A stretch of DNA of 64,000 nucleotides from Sphingopyxis macrogoltabida (GTDB lineage Bacteria; Pseudomonadota; Alphaproteobacteria; Sphingomonadales; Sphingomonadaceae). Under the pieces are notes generated by a model. That model saw only the letters and a list, made by a program, of their open reading frames with translations. It was not told the origin of the DNA and searched no databases. A program made the translations under genes and the position numbers. Below are positions 33,766-42,758 of the stretch, piece by piece. Positions within the stretch are counted from its first letter, which is position 1; every line of letters starts with the position of its first letter. The stretch lies in the NCBI RefSeq assembly GCF_001307295.1, contig NZ_CP012700.1, positions 2,545,001-2,609,000 on the forward strand. Reading direction: 5' to 3'.

Positions 33766-36024
33766 ATGCTTAAGCGGACCTTGCTGATTTCCTTGCTGTC
33801 GGGCTGCGCATTCGCGCCGGTCGCCCATGCGCAGAGCGAAGCCGGCGTCGAAGACGGATCGGGCGGCGATATCGTCGTCACCGCCCAGCGGCGCGAAAGC
33901 CGCCTGCAGGACGTGCCGCAGGCGGTGACCGCCTTTGGCAGCGAAACGCTGGAGCGGCTGGCGATCCGCGACACAGAAAGCCTCGTCCGCAACACCCCCA
34001 GCCTGACCTTCACTCCCGTCGGCCCGGGCGAGTCCAACGTTGGGCTTCGCGGGCTGACGACCGACCTCGGGCTCGCACCGGCGGTCGCGGTCTATATCAA
34101 CGACACGCCGTTCGATTTCCGGACCGATGCCTATAGCGGCACGCCCAACATCGACCTGTTCGACATGCAGCGCGTCGAAGTGCTGCGCGGGCCGCAGGGC
34201 ACGCTGTTCGGGTCGAGTTCGACCGGCGGCACCATCCGCTACATCACCAACGAACCCGATCCTTCGGGATTCGACGCGCATGGCGAGGCCTTCGTCAACA
34301 GCGTCCGGGGCGGCGGCGAAAGCTATGGCGCCAAGGCCGCGGTCAATGTGCCGCTGTCCGCCAACGCCGCCCTGCGGCTGACCGGCACCTATGAGAAGAT
34401 CGCGGGCTATATCGATCGCTACGATGCCACGCTCGCCGGGCTGACATCGCCGCAATCGGATGACGAGGTCGTCGAAAAAAACGCCAACGACGCGACGATC
34501 TTCAGCCTGCGCGGCGCGCTCCGGCTCGAAACGGGGGACGATTTGACGATCACGCCGAGCCTGTTCTTCCAGCGCATCGATGCCGACAACCCGATCGCGA
34601 CGCAAAGCAACCTGCCGGGGTTCGGCCGTGCGAGCGCGATCGGCCCCGAACCGTCGCGCACCGATCTGCTCGTCGCGAACCTGACGGTCGAAAAGAGCTT
34701 CGGCAATGTCGAGCTGGTTTCGTCGAGCTCCTATCTCCACAAGAAATCCGACGCGACGCTCGATTACACGGCGCTCGGCTATAATATTCTCGGCGAGTTC
34801 GCCCCTTTCGCCAGCCTGACGCCGGCCAAGGCCGACACCTATGTCCAGGAATTGCGCCTGACGTCGTCGAACGACGGCCCGTTCAACTGGATCGCCGGGG
34901 TCTATTTCAGCCATACCGACCAGGAACTAGGCCAGATTTTCGTCGGCCAGGCCTTTACCGACCTGATCGATGCGACCTTTGGCCCCGCGACGGGACCGGT
35001 AGGACCGGTTTCCTACGATTATATCCAGCGAACCTCCGACCAGCAGCTCGCCGGCTTTGCCGAAGTCAATTTCGATGTCAGCGAAACGGTCGAACTGATC
35101 GCCGGGCTCCGCGTCTACCGCCTGAAGAATACGCTCGAGGCAAGCTGTACCGAGGTCGTGCCCGGCATCCTCTGCGGTCCCGATACGCCGCGGATCACCG
35201 CGACGAAGACGAGCGCCAGCCCGCGCTTCACGGTCAATTTCCGTCCCAATGACCACACCACCCTCTATGCGACGGTCTCGCGCGGCTTCCGGGCGGGCGG
35301 CGCCAATGCGACGGTACCCCCTGCCCTAGGCTGTTCGCTCGCCGAATCGGTCGGCGCGATTTTCAGCCCCGATTCGGTGTGGAACTATGAGGCGGGGGCA
35401 AAGCTCGAAACGCCCGACAGGGTACTGACCGTCAACGGCGCCGCCTATCGCATCGAACAAAAGGGCGTTCAGCTCGCGATCCCCGACCCGTGCGGATCGA
35501 CCTTCTTCGCCAACGCCGGCGACGCGCGCATCGACGGCGCCGAACTGGAAGTCAGCCTGCGTCCGTCGCGCCACGTGACGGTCAGCGGGCAGCTGAGCTA
35601 CGCCGACGCCCGCTTTACCTCCGTCCCCGACACATTCGGCGCGGCGGCAGGCTACACCGAAGGCGATCGCACCCCCGAAACCCCCCGCTGGAAATTCGCG
35701 CTATCGTCGGAACTGCGCTATCCGGTGAACGATGCATGGGAAGTTTATGCGCGCGGAAGCTGGCAACATGTCGGCAGGACGCCCTTCGCTATCGACGGCG
35801 TCGTCAGTTCGGGGCGGTTCCGGCCGGCGTACGACATCGCGAACTTCGACATCGGGGCGGAGAACGGCGGCGTCGAAGTCAGCCTGTTCATTCGCAATGC
35901 ATTCGACAAGCGGGGTATCCTCGCGATCGGCTCGGGCGCGGTGAGCACGATCGTGGGGGCGTATGAGAATGTCACTTACGCCGCGCCGCGCACCGTCGGC
36001 CTCAGCGTCCGGATCAAAGGCTGA
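33766..36024 (+). CDS. TonB-dependent outer-membrane receptor
   Basis: 752 residues, signal peptide ending CAFAPVAHAQ, TonB-box-like segment GGDIVVTAQRR, plug domain with VEVLRGPQGTLFGSSSTGGTIRYIT, and a 22-strand barrel ending ...TVGLSVRIKG. It imports a bulky substrate. By context the cargo could be the peptide or amide processed by the amidohydrolase, M24-family protein and oxygenase around it. Confidence 0.93.
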   Translation: MLKRTLLISLLSGCAFAPVAHAQSEAGVEDGSGGDIVVTAQRRESRLQDVPQAVTAFGSETLERLAIRDTESLVRNTPSLTFTPVGPGESNVGLRGLTTDLGLAPAVAVYINDTPFDFRTDAYSGTPNIDLFDMQRVEVLRGPQGTLFGSSSTGGTIRYITNEPDPSGFDAHGEAFVNSVRGGGESYGAKAAVNVPLSANAALRLTGTYEKIAGYIDRYDATLAGLTSPQSDDEVVEKNANDATIFSLRGALRLETGDDLTITPSLFFQRIDADNPIATQSNLPGFGRASAIGPEPSRTDLLVANLTVEKSFGNVELVSSSSYLHKKSDATLDYTALGYNILGEFAPFASLTPAKADTYVQELRLTSSNDGPFNWIAGVYFSHTDQELGQIFVGQAFTDLIDATFGPATGPVGPVSYDYIQRTSDQQLAGFAEVNFDVSETVELIAGLRVYRLKNTLEASCTEVVPGILCGPDTPRITATKTSASPRFTVNFRPNDHTTLYATVSRGFRAGGANATVPPALGCSLAESVGAIFSPDSVWNYEAGAKLETPDRVLTVNGAAYRIEQKGVQLAIPDPCGSTFFANAGDARIDGAELEVSLRPSRHVTVSGQLSYADARFTSVPDTFGAAAGYTEGDRTPETPRWKFALSSELRYPVNDAWEVYARGSWQHVGRTPFAIDGVVSSGRFRPAYDIANFDIGAENGGVEVSLFIRNAFDKRGILAIGSGAVSTIVGAYENVTYAAPRTVGLSVRIKG

Positions 36025-36050
36025 CCGGCCATTTTGCGAGGAGGCGAGGC

Positions 36051-37319
36051 GTGACCAGCAGCAATTATTTCCCCCGCGAGGAATATGAGGGGCGCTGGAA
36101 GCGGGTGTGGGACGCGATGCGCGCCAAGGGTTACGACCATCTTCTGGTCTGGTCGCGGGGGGCCGGATCCTACGACCGGCTCGGCAATGGTCTCTGGCTC
36201 ACGAACTTCGCCAATAACGGCACCGGCCAGGATTGGGCGGACGACGTCCAGATGGGCGCCTGGACCTTTTCCGCGGTGCTGTTCAGGGACGGCCGCGCAC
36301 CCGAACTGCATAGCGCGCAACCGCCGCAGGAAACCGAATATGCCAAAGTCGTCTGCGGCGAACTGATCGTCCATGAGCCCAGCCTGATCACAGGGCTGCC
36401 CGAATATTTCCGCAAGCATGGCATCGAGGGACGCGTGGCGGTGGTCGGTGACGACGTGCTCCCCGGGCTTTACGACCGGCGCCTGCGCAGCCTGACCCCG
36501 CAAATCGAATGGGTGACCGACGAATGGTTCCTGCTCGAACCGCAACGCGTGAAGTCGAAACGCGAACAGGAGGCCTTCCGGACCGCCGGCGACATCACCA
36601 CCCACGCGCTCGCCGCGGGTATGGATGCGCTGATCGCCGGCGAAAGTTCGGCGGAAGCAGCGGCGCGGACGGCGATGGAAATCATGCGGCGCGGCGGGTG
36701 CTTTTCACGCATCGACATGCATCACGGCCCACACGCGGAGCGCTTCCTGCTCGGCGATATGCTGTACGGCTATGACACCAGCGCGCCGCAAAAGGGCGAC
36801 ATGGTGCGCGGATGGATTCAGGGCCCGATCTTTCAGGGCTATTGGCTCGATCCCGGCCGGACCGCCGTTTGCGGAGGACTCCCGACGAAGGAGCAGCGTC
36901 ATATCCTTGAGGGCGCGACCGAGGTGTGCCGGACAATCATCAAGGCGATCCGCCCCGGCGTTACCGCGAGGCAGCTCGGCGTAATCGGCGAAAGCGCGGC
37001 GTCGCGCTATGCCGGCGCGGGAATCGACCTGAATTTGGGGATTTTCGGACATCAGATGGGCACCTTTTATGGGCCGCACATCATCCCGGCGGGCGATCCC
37101 GGCGTGCTGGAGGCCATCGAGGAAAAACAGGGCGCATCGGCGAATGAAATCATGGTCAGGGAATATGAGAAGATCGACGAACCCTATGAGCCGGGAATGC
37201 TGATTGCAGTCGAGGCCTTCATGAAGCATGCGGGCGTGGGCATGAGCGGCCTTGAAGACCATGTGCTGGTCACCGCAGATGGCTGCGAGCAGATAACGAA
37301 CACGCCCCTCTATCTTTGA
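36051..37319 (+). CDS. M24-family (creatinase/prolidase-fold) protein with an altered metal site
   Basis: 422 residues from GTG 36051 with GAGGAGG upstream. The C-terminal pita-bread domain is recognisable from GPHAERFLLGDMLY, LDPGRTAVCG (Asp ligand), GIFGHQMG (His), YEPGMLIAVEAF (Glu) and GLEDHVLVTADG (Glu). The first metal Asp, expected in GDLVxxDxG, is Trp255 in GDMVRGWIQG. So it may bind one metal or none and act like creatinase. It follows the TonB receptor by 26 bases and precedes the truncated gene by 33. Confidence 0.8.
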   Translation: MTSSNYFPREEYEGRWKRVWDAMRAKGYDHLLVWSRGAGSYDRLGNGLWLTNFANNGTGQDWADDVQMGAWTFSAVLFRDGRAPELHSAQPPQETEYAKVVCGELIVHEPSLITGLPEYFRKHGIEGRVAVVGDDVLPGLYDRRLRSLTPQIEWVTDEWFLLEPQRVKSKREQEAFRTAGDITTHALAAGMDALIAGESSAEAAARTAMEIMRRGGCFSRIDMHHGPHAERFLLGDMLYGYDTSAPQKGDMVRGWIQGPIFQGYWLDPGRTAVCGGLPTKEQRHILEGATEVCRTIIKAIRPGVTARQLGVIGESAASRYAGAGIDLNLGIFGHQMGTFYGPHIIPAGDPGVLEAIEEKQGASANEIMVREYEKIDEPYEPGMLIAVEAFMKHAGVGMSGLEDHVLVTADGCEQITNTPLYL

Positions 37320-37352
37320 ATATGGCGTGATCGGATTTCAAAGGATCGGGAC

Positions 37353-37943
37353 ATGCAGGCGAACCGGCGGCAATTCATCGCGCGATCCGCGATCGGCGGG
37401 CTCGGCCTTGTCGCCGCGCCGCTGATGCCAGCGGGATTTGCTCGTGCAGCCGCACCGGCCCGGCAGGACGCCGCACCACCGATTGTCGCTTCGACGGCGC
37501 GCTACTACCGGCTTTCGCCCGCGGACGGGATGCGCCGGGAAGAATTTGGGTGGGTCCAGATCGATCTCGGCGTCACCCGGCCGATCGATGCGATCCGGCT
37601 GCACCCCGCAGAGATCGGGATGTTACCGCGACAGCGGTCCCCGATCCATTTTCGCATCGAAGGGTCGGATGACCCGGCCTTTGAAGAAACCCGACCGCTC
37701 GTCGATTGGCATGCCGACGACCATGGCGACCCCGCGAACTTCCTTGCCCGCTTTCCGCTGACGGCGGTGAACGCCCGCCATATCCGGGTGAGCGCAACGA
37801 CGGAAATCCCCTTTGGCGGCTCGGGATTGGCATCCGGACTGGCGATGATAGAAATCCTGTCGGGCAACGCCGCCCTGCCCATCGCTGTGCGGCGACGCGA
37901 AGCCAATTGCCGCCGCGGCCTGAAAACGGGCAGTTCGCTTTAG
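37353..37943 (+). CDS. Tat-exported protein with F5/8-type (discoidin-like) domain, probably truncated
   Basis: 196 residues from ATG 37353. The Tat signal is NRRQFIARSAIGGLGLVAAP. Residues 45-160 resemble the N-terminal discoidin-like module seen in front of glycosidases such as alpha-L-rhamnosidases (WVQIDLGVTRPIDAIRLHPA; HIRVSATTEIPF). No catalytic domain follows: the last 25 residues are basic and unlike the rest, suggesting loss of the 3' part. The 172 bases from its stop to tRNA-Trp hold no other gene. Confidence 0.55.
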   Translation: MQANRRQFIARSAIGGLGLVAAPLMPAGFARAAAPARQDAAPPIVASTARYYRLSPADGMRREEFGWVQIDLGVTRPIDAIRLHPAEIGMLPRQRSPIHFRIEGSDDPAFEETRPLVDWHADDHGDPANFLARFPLTAVNARHIRVSATTEIPFGGSGLASGLAMIEILSGNAALPIAVRRREANCRRGLKTGSSL

Positions 37944-38115
37944 ACTATAGCACCGGCAAGACCGGTATGATCCGCATCTGTCGGTATTGGCCTGCCGGCC
38001 GCCACAGACAGCCGCTTTCCGGCAATCCCGCGTGACGTCCGGAACCGCGTGAGAGGGCCTGACGGGAATCTTCGAGCGCGGGAAATGAGACGTCTTCGAA
38101 CGTCGTGCAACGGCC

Positions 38116-38191
38116 TGGCAGGGGCAGCAGGACTCGAACCCGCGACCCTCGGTTTTGGAGACCGATGCTCTACCAACTGAGCTATACCCCT
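38116..38191 (-). tRNA. tRNA-Trp (CCA anticodon)
   Basis: The minus strand folds as a complete tRNA: acceptor AGGGGTA / TGCCCCT, D-arm with AGCTCAGTTGGTAGAGC, anticodon stem CGGT/ACCG around loop CTCCAAA, T-arm GGGTTCGAGTCC, and encoded 3' CCA (38116-38118). The anticodon CCA reads UGG. Its 3' end faces the accessory genes at 28-38 kb. Confidence 0.95.
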
Positions 38192-38299
38192 AGGCCGGAG
38201 TGCGCCCGTAGCCCGATTGGCGGAGCGGAGCAAGGGTTATGCGCGGCGAAATTGCATAGCTTGCAAAGCATCGCGGGACTGATATGCGCGGGTCTGCCC

Positions 38300-39232
38300 A
38301 TGACCGCCGCAACCGCCTCCCATCCGCCGCAGCATTATCTGGGCGGAATCGCGCTCCGGCTGCTCGCGATGCTCAGCCTGTCGGTCATGTTCGTGCTCGT
38401 CAAATATATCGCCGAAGCCGGCATCCACATCGTCGAAAGCCTGTTCTGGCGCCAAGCCGTCGTGTTGCCGCTGCTGATCCTCTGGGCGTTGACGCACGGC
38501 GGTCTCGGCAGCTTTGCGACACAGCGCATCGGCGTGCACGCTCGCCGCGCTGCGATGGGGCTGACCGGCATGGCGCTCAATTTCGGCGGCATGATCTTCC
38601 TGCCGATGGCGGAAGCGACCACGATCAACCTGTCGGTGCCGATCATCTGCGTCTTCCTCGCTGCGGCATTGCTCGGCGAGCGGGTCGGGGCAGCGCGGTG
38701 GAGCGCGGTGATCGTCGGCTTCGTCGGCGTGCTCGTCGTGCTCAACCCGACGACGCTGCTGTATGAGGGTTTCGAGGGCGATCACGGGCTTGGTACGCTG
38801 ATCGCGCTCGGCGGTGCAGTGATGACGGCGCTGATCACCATCCAGGTCCGCGATCTCGGCCGCACCGAAAACGCGATGACGATCGTCTTCTGGTTCAGCC
38901 TCCTGTCGCTGGTCCCGCTCGGCATCGCCCTCCCCTTCGTGATGACGCCGCACAGCATCGGCGAATGGGGATTGCTCGTCGGGTTGGGCCTGCTGGGCGC
39001 GGTGGTGCAATTGTCGCTCACCGGCGCGCTCCGGCTGGCGCCCGTTTCGGTCGTGACGCCGATGGATTATTCGAGCCTCCTGTGGTCGATCGTCTGCGGC
39101 TGGTGGTTCTTCGGCACCTTGCCCGCCGACACGACGTGGATCGGCGCACCGCTGATCATCGCGAGCGGGCTGTTCATCGCGTGGCGCGAGCATCGCCTGC
39201 ATATCGAGCGGATGAAGGACATTACGGCATGA
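38300..39232 (+). CDS. DMT-family (EamA) transporter
   Basis: 310 residues from ATG 38300. Ten predicted membrane segments in two EamA repeats (LLAMLSLSVMFVLVKYIAE; GALRLAPVSVVTPMDYSSLLWSI). It is an inner-membrane exporter of metabolites, unknown cargo. Its TGA overlaps the ATG of the GST gene at 39229, so the two are coupled. Confidence 0.85.
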   Translation: MTAATASHPPQHYLGGIALRLLAMLSLSVMFVLVKYIAEAGIHIVESLFWRQAVVLPLLILWALTHGGLGSFATQRIGVHARRAAMGLTGMALNFGGMIFLPMAEATTINLSVPIICVFLAAALLGERVGAARWSAVIVGFVGVLVVLNPTTLLYEGFEGDHGLGTLIALGGAVMTALITIQVRDLGRTENAMTIVFWFSLLSLVPLGIALPFVMTPHSIGEWGLLVGLGLLGAVVQLSLTGALRLAPVSVVTPMDYSSLLWSIVCGWWFFGTLPADTTWIGAPLIIASGLFIAWREHRLHIERMKDITA

Positions 39233-39846
39233 CGCTCCCGATCCTCTATCATTGCGCCGACGCGCGCTCGCTGCGTTGCCTGTGGGCGGTCGAAGAGGCG
39301 GGGATAGACGTCGACCTTCGCCTGCTTCGCTTCCCGCCGCGCGCCTTCGAGCCCGGTTATCGCGCGGTAAACCCGCTGATGACCGTGCCGGGCTGGATCG
39401 AGGACGGGCGGCTAATGACCGAATCGGCGGCGATTTGCGAACGCATCGCCGAAGGGACCGAGCTCGCGGTCCGCCGCGACGAGCCGGACCATTGGGAATG
39501 GCGCAACTGGCTGCACCGCAGCGACGCGACGCTGACCTTTCCGCTCGCGATCATGCTCCGTTACACGCGCGTCGAACCCGAGGAGCGGCGGCTGGCGCAA
39601 GCGGTCGCCGACTATAAGGCCTTTTTCGGCGGCCGCGCGCGAAGCATCGAGGCGGCGCTCGGCGACGGGCGCGAATGGCTCGTCGCGGGGCGTTTCACAG
39701 CGGCCGATATCGTAATCGGCTATGCCGCCTTCCTCGCGACGACGCTCGACGCCGGCGACGTGCTGGGCGACGCAACGAAAGTCTGGCTCGATCGCTGTAC
39801 GGCGCGCGAGGGGTTCCAGCGCGCACGCGAGCGGCAAAAGCCGTAG
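39229..39846 (+). CDS. Glutathione S-transferase family protein
   Basis: 205 residues. Thioredoxin-like half: LYHCADARSLRCLWAVEEAG, cis-Pro TVPGWIEDG and TESAAICERIAE; helical half with VAGRFTAADIVIGYAAF. A cysteine near the N terminus (YHCADARS) could serve as the thiol-activating residue. It converges on the Hsp70-like gene, with the stops adjacent (39846/39847). Confidence 0.85.
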   Translation: MTLPILYHCADARSLRCLWAVEEAGIDVDLRLLRFPPRAFEPGYRAVNPLMTVPGWIEDGRLMTESAAICERIAEGTELAVRRDEPDHWEWRNWLHRSDATLTFPLAIMLRYTRVEPEERRLAQAVADYKAFFGGRARSIEAALGDGREWLVAGRFTAADIVIGYAAFLATTLDAGDVLGDATKVWLDRCTAREGFQRARERQKP

Positions 39847-41142
39847 TCAGGCCGTCCATTCGGACGGATCGGGCTCGGCACCGATCAACGCCAGCCCGTG
39901 CGCGATCGATGTCAGCTCGCCGCCCGTCGCGATCCGTTCGTCGCCGAAACGGCGGTCGAAAAGCGCCCGGGTCGCCGGGATCAGCGACGAGCCGCCGGTC
40001 AGGAACACGCGATCGATGCCAGCGGCGTCGACGCCGGCCTTCGCCAGCGCCGCGTCCATCGCGGCTTCGATGCGGCGGAGGTCGTCGGCGATCCAGCCTT
40101 CGAAATCGCTGCGGCGCACCTCGGCGGCGATATCCACCCCGTCGCCCGAAAAGCGGAACTCGGCCGCCTCGACATCCGACAGCGCCCGCTTGAGCCGCCC
40201 GACCGCGTCATACAGCGGAAAGCCTTGCTCATGCTCGATCAGCGCGATCATCCGGCCGATCGGTTCGGGATCGGTGGCGTCGCGCTGCAACCGCCTGAGT
40301 TCGTCGAGCGTCCGGCGATTGCGCATCAGCGCCAGCCGCGACCAGTCGGCGAAGTCGGCGAAATAGCCGCCCGGGATTTCGAGCAATTTATCGAACGAAC
40401 GGTAACTGCCGCCCTTGCCGAGCAGCGGGAGGATCAGGCGATCGACGATCCGGTAGTCGAAACGGTCGCCCGCGATCCCGATCCCCGACGAGGCGAGCGG
40501 GACGCAGCGTCGCGGGCTGCCCGGCGCAGCGACGCGGACGATCGAAAAGTCGGTGGTGCCGCCGCCGAAATCGGCGACAAGGATCGTCGCGGGTTCGGTC
40601 AGCCGCGCCGCATAGCTGTGCGCGGCGCCGAGAGGCTCGTGAACATAATAGACTTCGGTCCCGAACGCCGCGAGCATCAGGTCGTAGCGCTGGCGCGCCA
40701 GCGCGGCGTCGGGGCGCGCGCCGGCATATTCGACCGGGCGCCCGACAACGACGCGGCGCGGCCGCGTGTCGAGCCGCCCGCCGGCGTGCGCGACCAGCCG
40801 CTGGAGGAACAGGCGGCCCATATCCTCGAAACGATAGGGTTTGCCCCAGATCATCGCGCGCTCGAACGACGGGCTTGCCGCGACGCTCTTGAACGACTGG
40901 ACGAAACGGCTGTCGAGCGGCGACTGGAGATATTCGGCGATCGCCCACGGCCCCGCCTCGTGAGCGACACCCTGCCAGGCGCGCTCTTCTTCCCAGAAGC
41001 ACAGGGCTGAGCGGAATACCGCGCCGGTCGCCTCGTCGCCCGCGAACTCGACAAGCTGCGATCCGTTCTGCCCGTCGGCGAGCGCAACGACGGTGTTCGT
41101 TGTCCCGAAATCGAGACCGAGCGCGGTGGCGTCGCTGATCAT
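39847..41142 (-). CDS. Hsp70-family protein (YegD-like)
   Basis: 431 residues from ATG 41142 with AGGAG upstream. Only the actin-like ATPase domain is present: phosphate 1 LGLDFGTTNTVVALADG, phosphate 2 VADFGGGTTDFSIV, adenosine motif VFLTGGSSLIPATRA. There is no substrate-binding domain as in DnaK (about 640 residues). It resembles YegD-type atypical Hsp70. It reads toward tRNA-Trp and away from recF, 76 bases after the recF stop. Confidence 0.85.
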   Translation of the reverse strand: MISDATALGLDFGTTNTVVALADGQNGSQLVEFAGDEATGAVFRSALCFWEEERAWQGVAHEAGPWAIAEYLQSPLDSRFVQSFKSVAASPSFERAMIWGKPYRFEDMGRLFLQRLVAHAGGRLDTRPRRVVVGRPVEYAGARPDAALARQRYDLMLAAFGTEVYYVHEPLGAAHSYAARLTEPATILVADFGGGTTDFSIVRVAAPGSPRRCVPLASSGIGIAGDRFDYRIVDRLILPLLGKGGSYRSFDKLLEIPGGYFADFADWSRLALMRNRRTLDELRRLQRDATDPEPIGRMIALIEHEQGFPLYDAVGRLKRALSDVEAAEFRFSGDGVDIAAEVRRSDFEGWIADDLRRIEAAMDAALAKAGVDAAGIDRVFLTGGSSLIPATRALFDRRFGDERIATGGELTSIAHGLALIGAEPDPSEWTA

Positions 41143-41218
41143 GGGATGCTCCTGTGCCGGTCGGGCGCTGCGCGGGGCCGGCGCCTATTGCACGACGCGG
41201 CGCACGGAGCAAGTCGGG

Positions 41219-42328
41219 TCAGCCCGGCGCGATCCGGCCGCCGGCGATGCGGAAGCGCGTCACTGGTCCCGGCATGTCGGCGAAGAGCGCCGCTTCGGTC
41301 CCGGTCAGCCACGCCTGCCCGCCCTGCCCGGCCAACCGTTCGTACAATGCGGCGCGACGGAGAGGATCGAGGTGCGCGGCGACCTCGTCGAGCAACAGCA
41401 CCGGCCGCGCCCCGCGCAGCCGCGCGACGCAATCGCTGTGCGCCAGAATGAGCGACAGCAGCATCGCCTTCTGCTCGCCGGTCGAACAGCGCGCCGCGGC
41501 GCGCCCTGTCGCGGCATGCATGGCGGACAGGTCGTCGCGGTGCGGCCCCGCGGTCGCGCGGCCCGCCGCGGCGTCGATCCGGCGACGCGAGGCGAACAGC
41601 GCCTTGAGCGCTTCCGGCTCGTAAGGCCCCGCCCGTGCTGCGCCGTCGCTGTCGGTGAGCGTCAGCAACGGCCGGGCAAAGGGCGCGTCGGGCTGCTCTG
41701 CCAGTTCGCCCGCCAGCGCCGCGAGCATATGCTGGCGCGCCGCGTCCATCGCCGCGCCATGCTCGGCGAGCTGCGCCTCGAGACTGGTCAGCCATTGCTG
41801 ATCGGCCGCGGCAAGGTCGGCGAGCAATTTGCCGCGCGCGCGCAGCGCGGCGTCATAGCGGTTGCTGTGCTGCGCATGGCGCGGGTCGAGCGCGAGCACC
41901 AGCCGGTCGAGGAAGCGGCGGCGATTGCCCGCCGTCTCGACGAACAGCCGGTCCACCGCCGGGGTCAGCCACAGCACCGCGATCCACTCGCCGAGCGAGG
42001 CGGCGGCGGCGGCGGCGCCGTTGATCCGCACCAGCCGGCGTCCGGGATGCGCGGCCTCGATCCCCGTTCCGAGCGCGACCGGCGGCAATTCCCTGTCCGC
42101 TTGCACCTCAGCGAAGATCGCAAAGCCGCCGCCTGCCCCGTCGCGCACCATGTCGGACAAAGGCGCCCGCCGCAGCCCGCGCCCCGGCGCGAGCAGCGAA
42201 ATCGCTTCCAATATATTGGTCTTGCCCGCGCCATTGTCGCCGTGCAGCGCGACCAGTCCCGCCTCCGCCGCCAGATCCGCGCCGGCGTGATTGCGAAAAT
42301 CGGTCAGCGAAAGGCGGATCAGCGTCAT
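41219..42328 (-). CDS. recF: DNA replication and repair protein RecF
   Basis: 369 residues, normal RecF length. Walker A GDNGAGKTN at residue 30, signature STGEQKAML and Walker B VLLLDEVAAHLD are intact. It binds gapped DNA and loads RecA with RecO/RecR. It is not beside dnaN or gyrB here. The divergent 242-base gap to the right holds the sigma-54 promoter of the pspC unit. Confidence 0.93.
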   Translation of the reverse strand: MTLIRLSLTDFRNHAGADLAAEAGLVALHGDNGAGKTNILEAISLLAPGRGLRRAPLSDMVRDGAGGGFAIFAEVQADRELPPVALGTGIEAAHPGRRLVRINGAAAAAASLGEWIAVLWLTPAVDRLFVETAGNRRRFLDRLVLALDPRHAQHSNRYDAALRARGKLLADLAAADQQWLTSLEAQLAEHGAAMDAARQHMLAALAGELAEQPDAPFARPLLTLTDSDGAARAGPYEPEALKALFASRRRIDAAAGRATAGPHRDDLSAMHAATGRAAARCSTGEQKAMLLSLILAHSDCVARLRGARPVLLLDEVAAHLDPLRRAALYERLAGQGGQAWLTGTEAALFADMPGPVTRFRIAGGRIAPG

Positions 42329-42388
42329 CTATACGGCGCCTACCGCAGGCAGCGGTACGACGCCAGTCCACAGGCTCGCTCGATTATC

Positions 42389-42440
42389 GAAATGCAAATT
42401 TTTCGCCCGAATGATATTTTTCCCATCATTCTGCATTTTC
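42389..42440. promoter_or_regulatory. Nested inverted repeat, possible enhancer-binding site
   Basis: In an AT-rich stretch, AATGCA (42391-42396) and TGCATT (42432-42437) enclose GAATGAT (42409-42415) and ATCATTC (42425-42431). It lies about 60-110 bases upstream of the sigma-54 promoter at 42499, the usual distance for an activator such as PspF. The activator gene is not visible. Confidence 0.45.
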
Positions 42441-42498
42441 TTCGCTGAAATATTCTTACAAAAACGCAAAAACGGCGCTTAACCGCCAATGAATTAAA

Positions 42499-42516
42499 TT
42501 GGCACGCCCCCTGCAT
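42499..42516 (+). promoter_or_regulatory. Sigma-54 (-24/-12) promoter
   Basis: TTGGCACGCCCCCTGCAT matches the sigma-54 consensus with GG and GC exactly ten bases apart. The predicted transcript starts near 42527 and reads into the 42-residue small protein and the pspC gene. It fits the sigma-54 control known for psp genes in proteobacteria. Confidence 0.75.
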
Positions 42517-42570
42517 TGGTGTCGGCATCCACCGGGATGGTCCGGAGGGAGGTAAGAAAGGAAACACATC

Positions 42571-42699
42571 ATGGCCCATTTCAATGTCGACTCGCTCAAA
42601 AGCTACGCAATCGCTGCGGTTGCCTCGCTCTACTGCTCGATCATGTTCCTCGCCGCTGTCGGCCCGAACGGTGCGGAACTCGGCCGGCTGGTCATCTGA
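42571..42699 (+). CDS. Small membrane protein, 42 residues, in front of pspC
   Basis: ATG 42571 is preceded by AAGGAAACACATC. The product is MAHFNVDSLKSYAIAAVASL continued by YCSIMFLAAVGPNGAELG and RLVI; a single hydrophobic helix covers about residues 11-32. The frame ends TGA 42697. It sits 45 bases after the expected sigma-54 start and 59 before pspC, so it is the first gene of that unit. No family recognised; it may play a PspB- or PspD-like membrane role. Confidence 0.65.
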   Translation: MAHFNVDSLKSYAIAAVASLYCSIMFLAAVGPNGAELGRLVI

Positions 42700-42758
42700 C
42701 CGGCCGCCCGTCCCCGCTAAAAACGCCGGCCCCGAAGGCCGGGACAGAAAGGAAAAAA

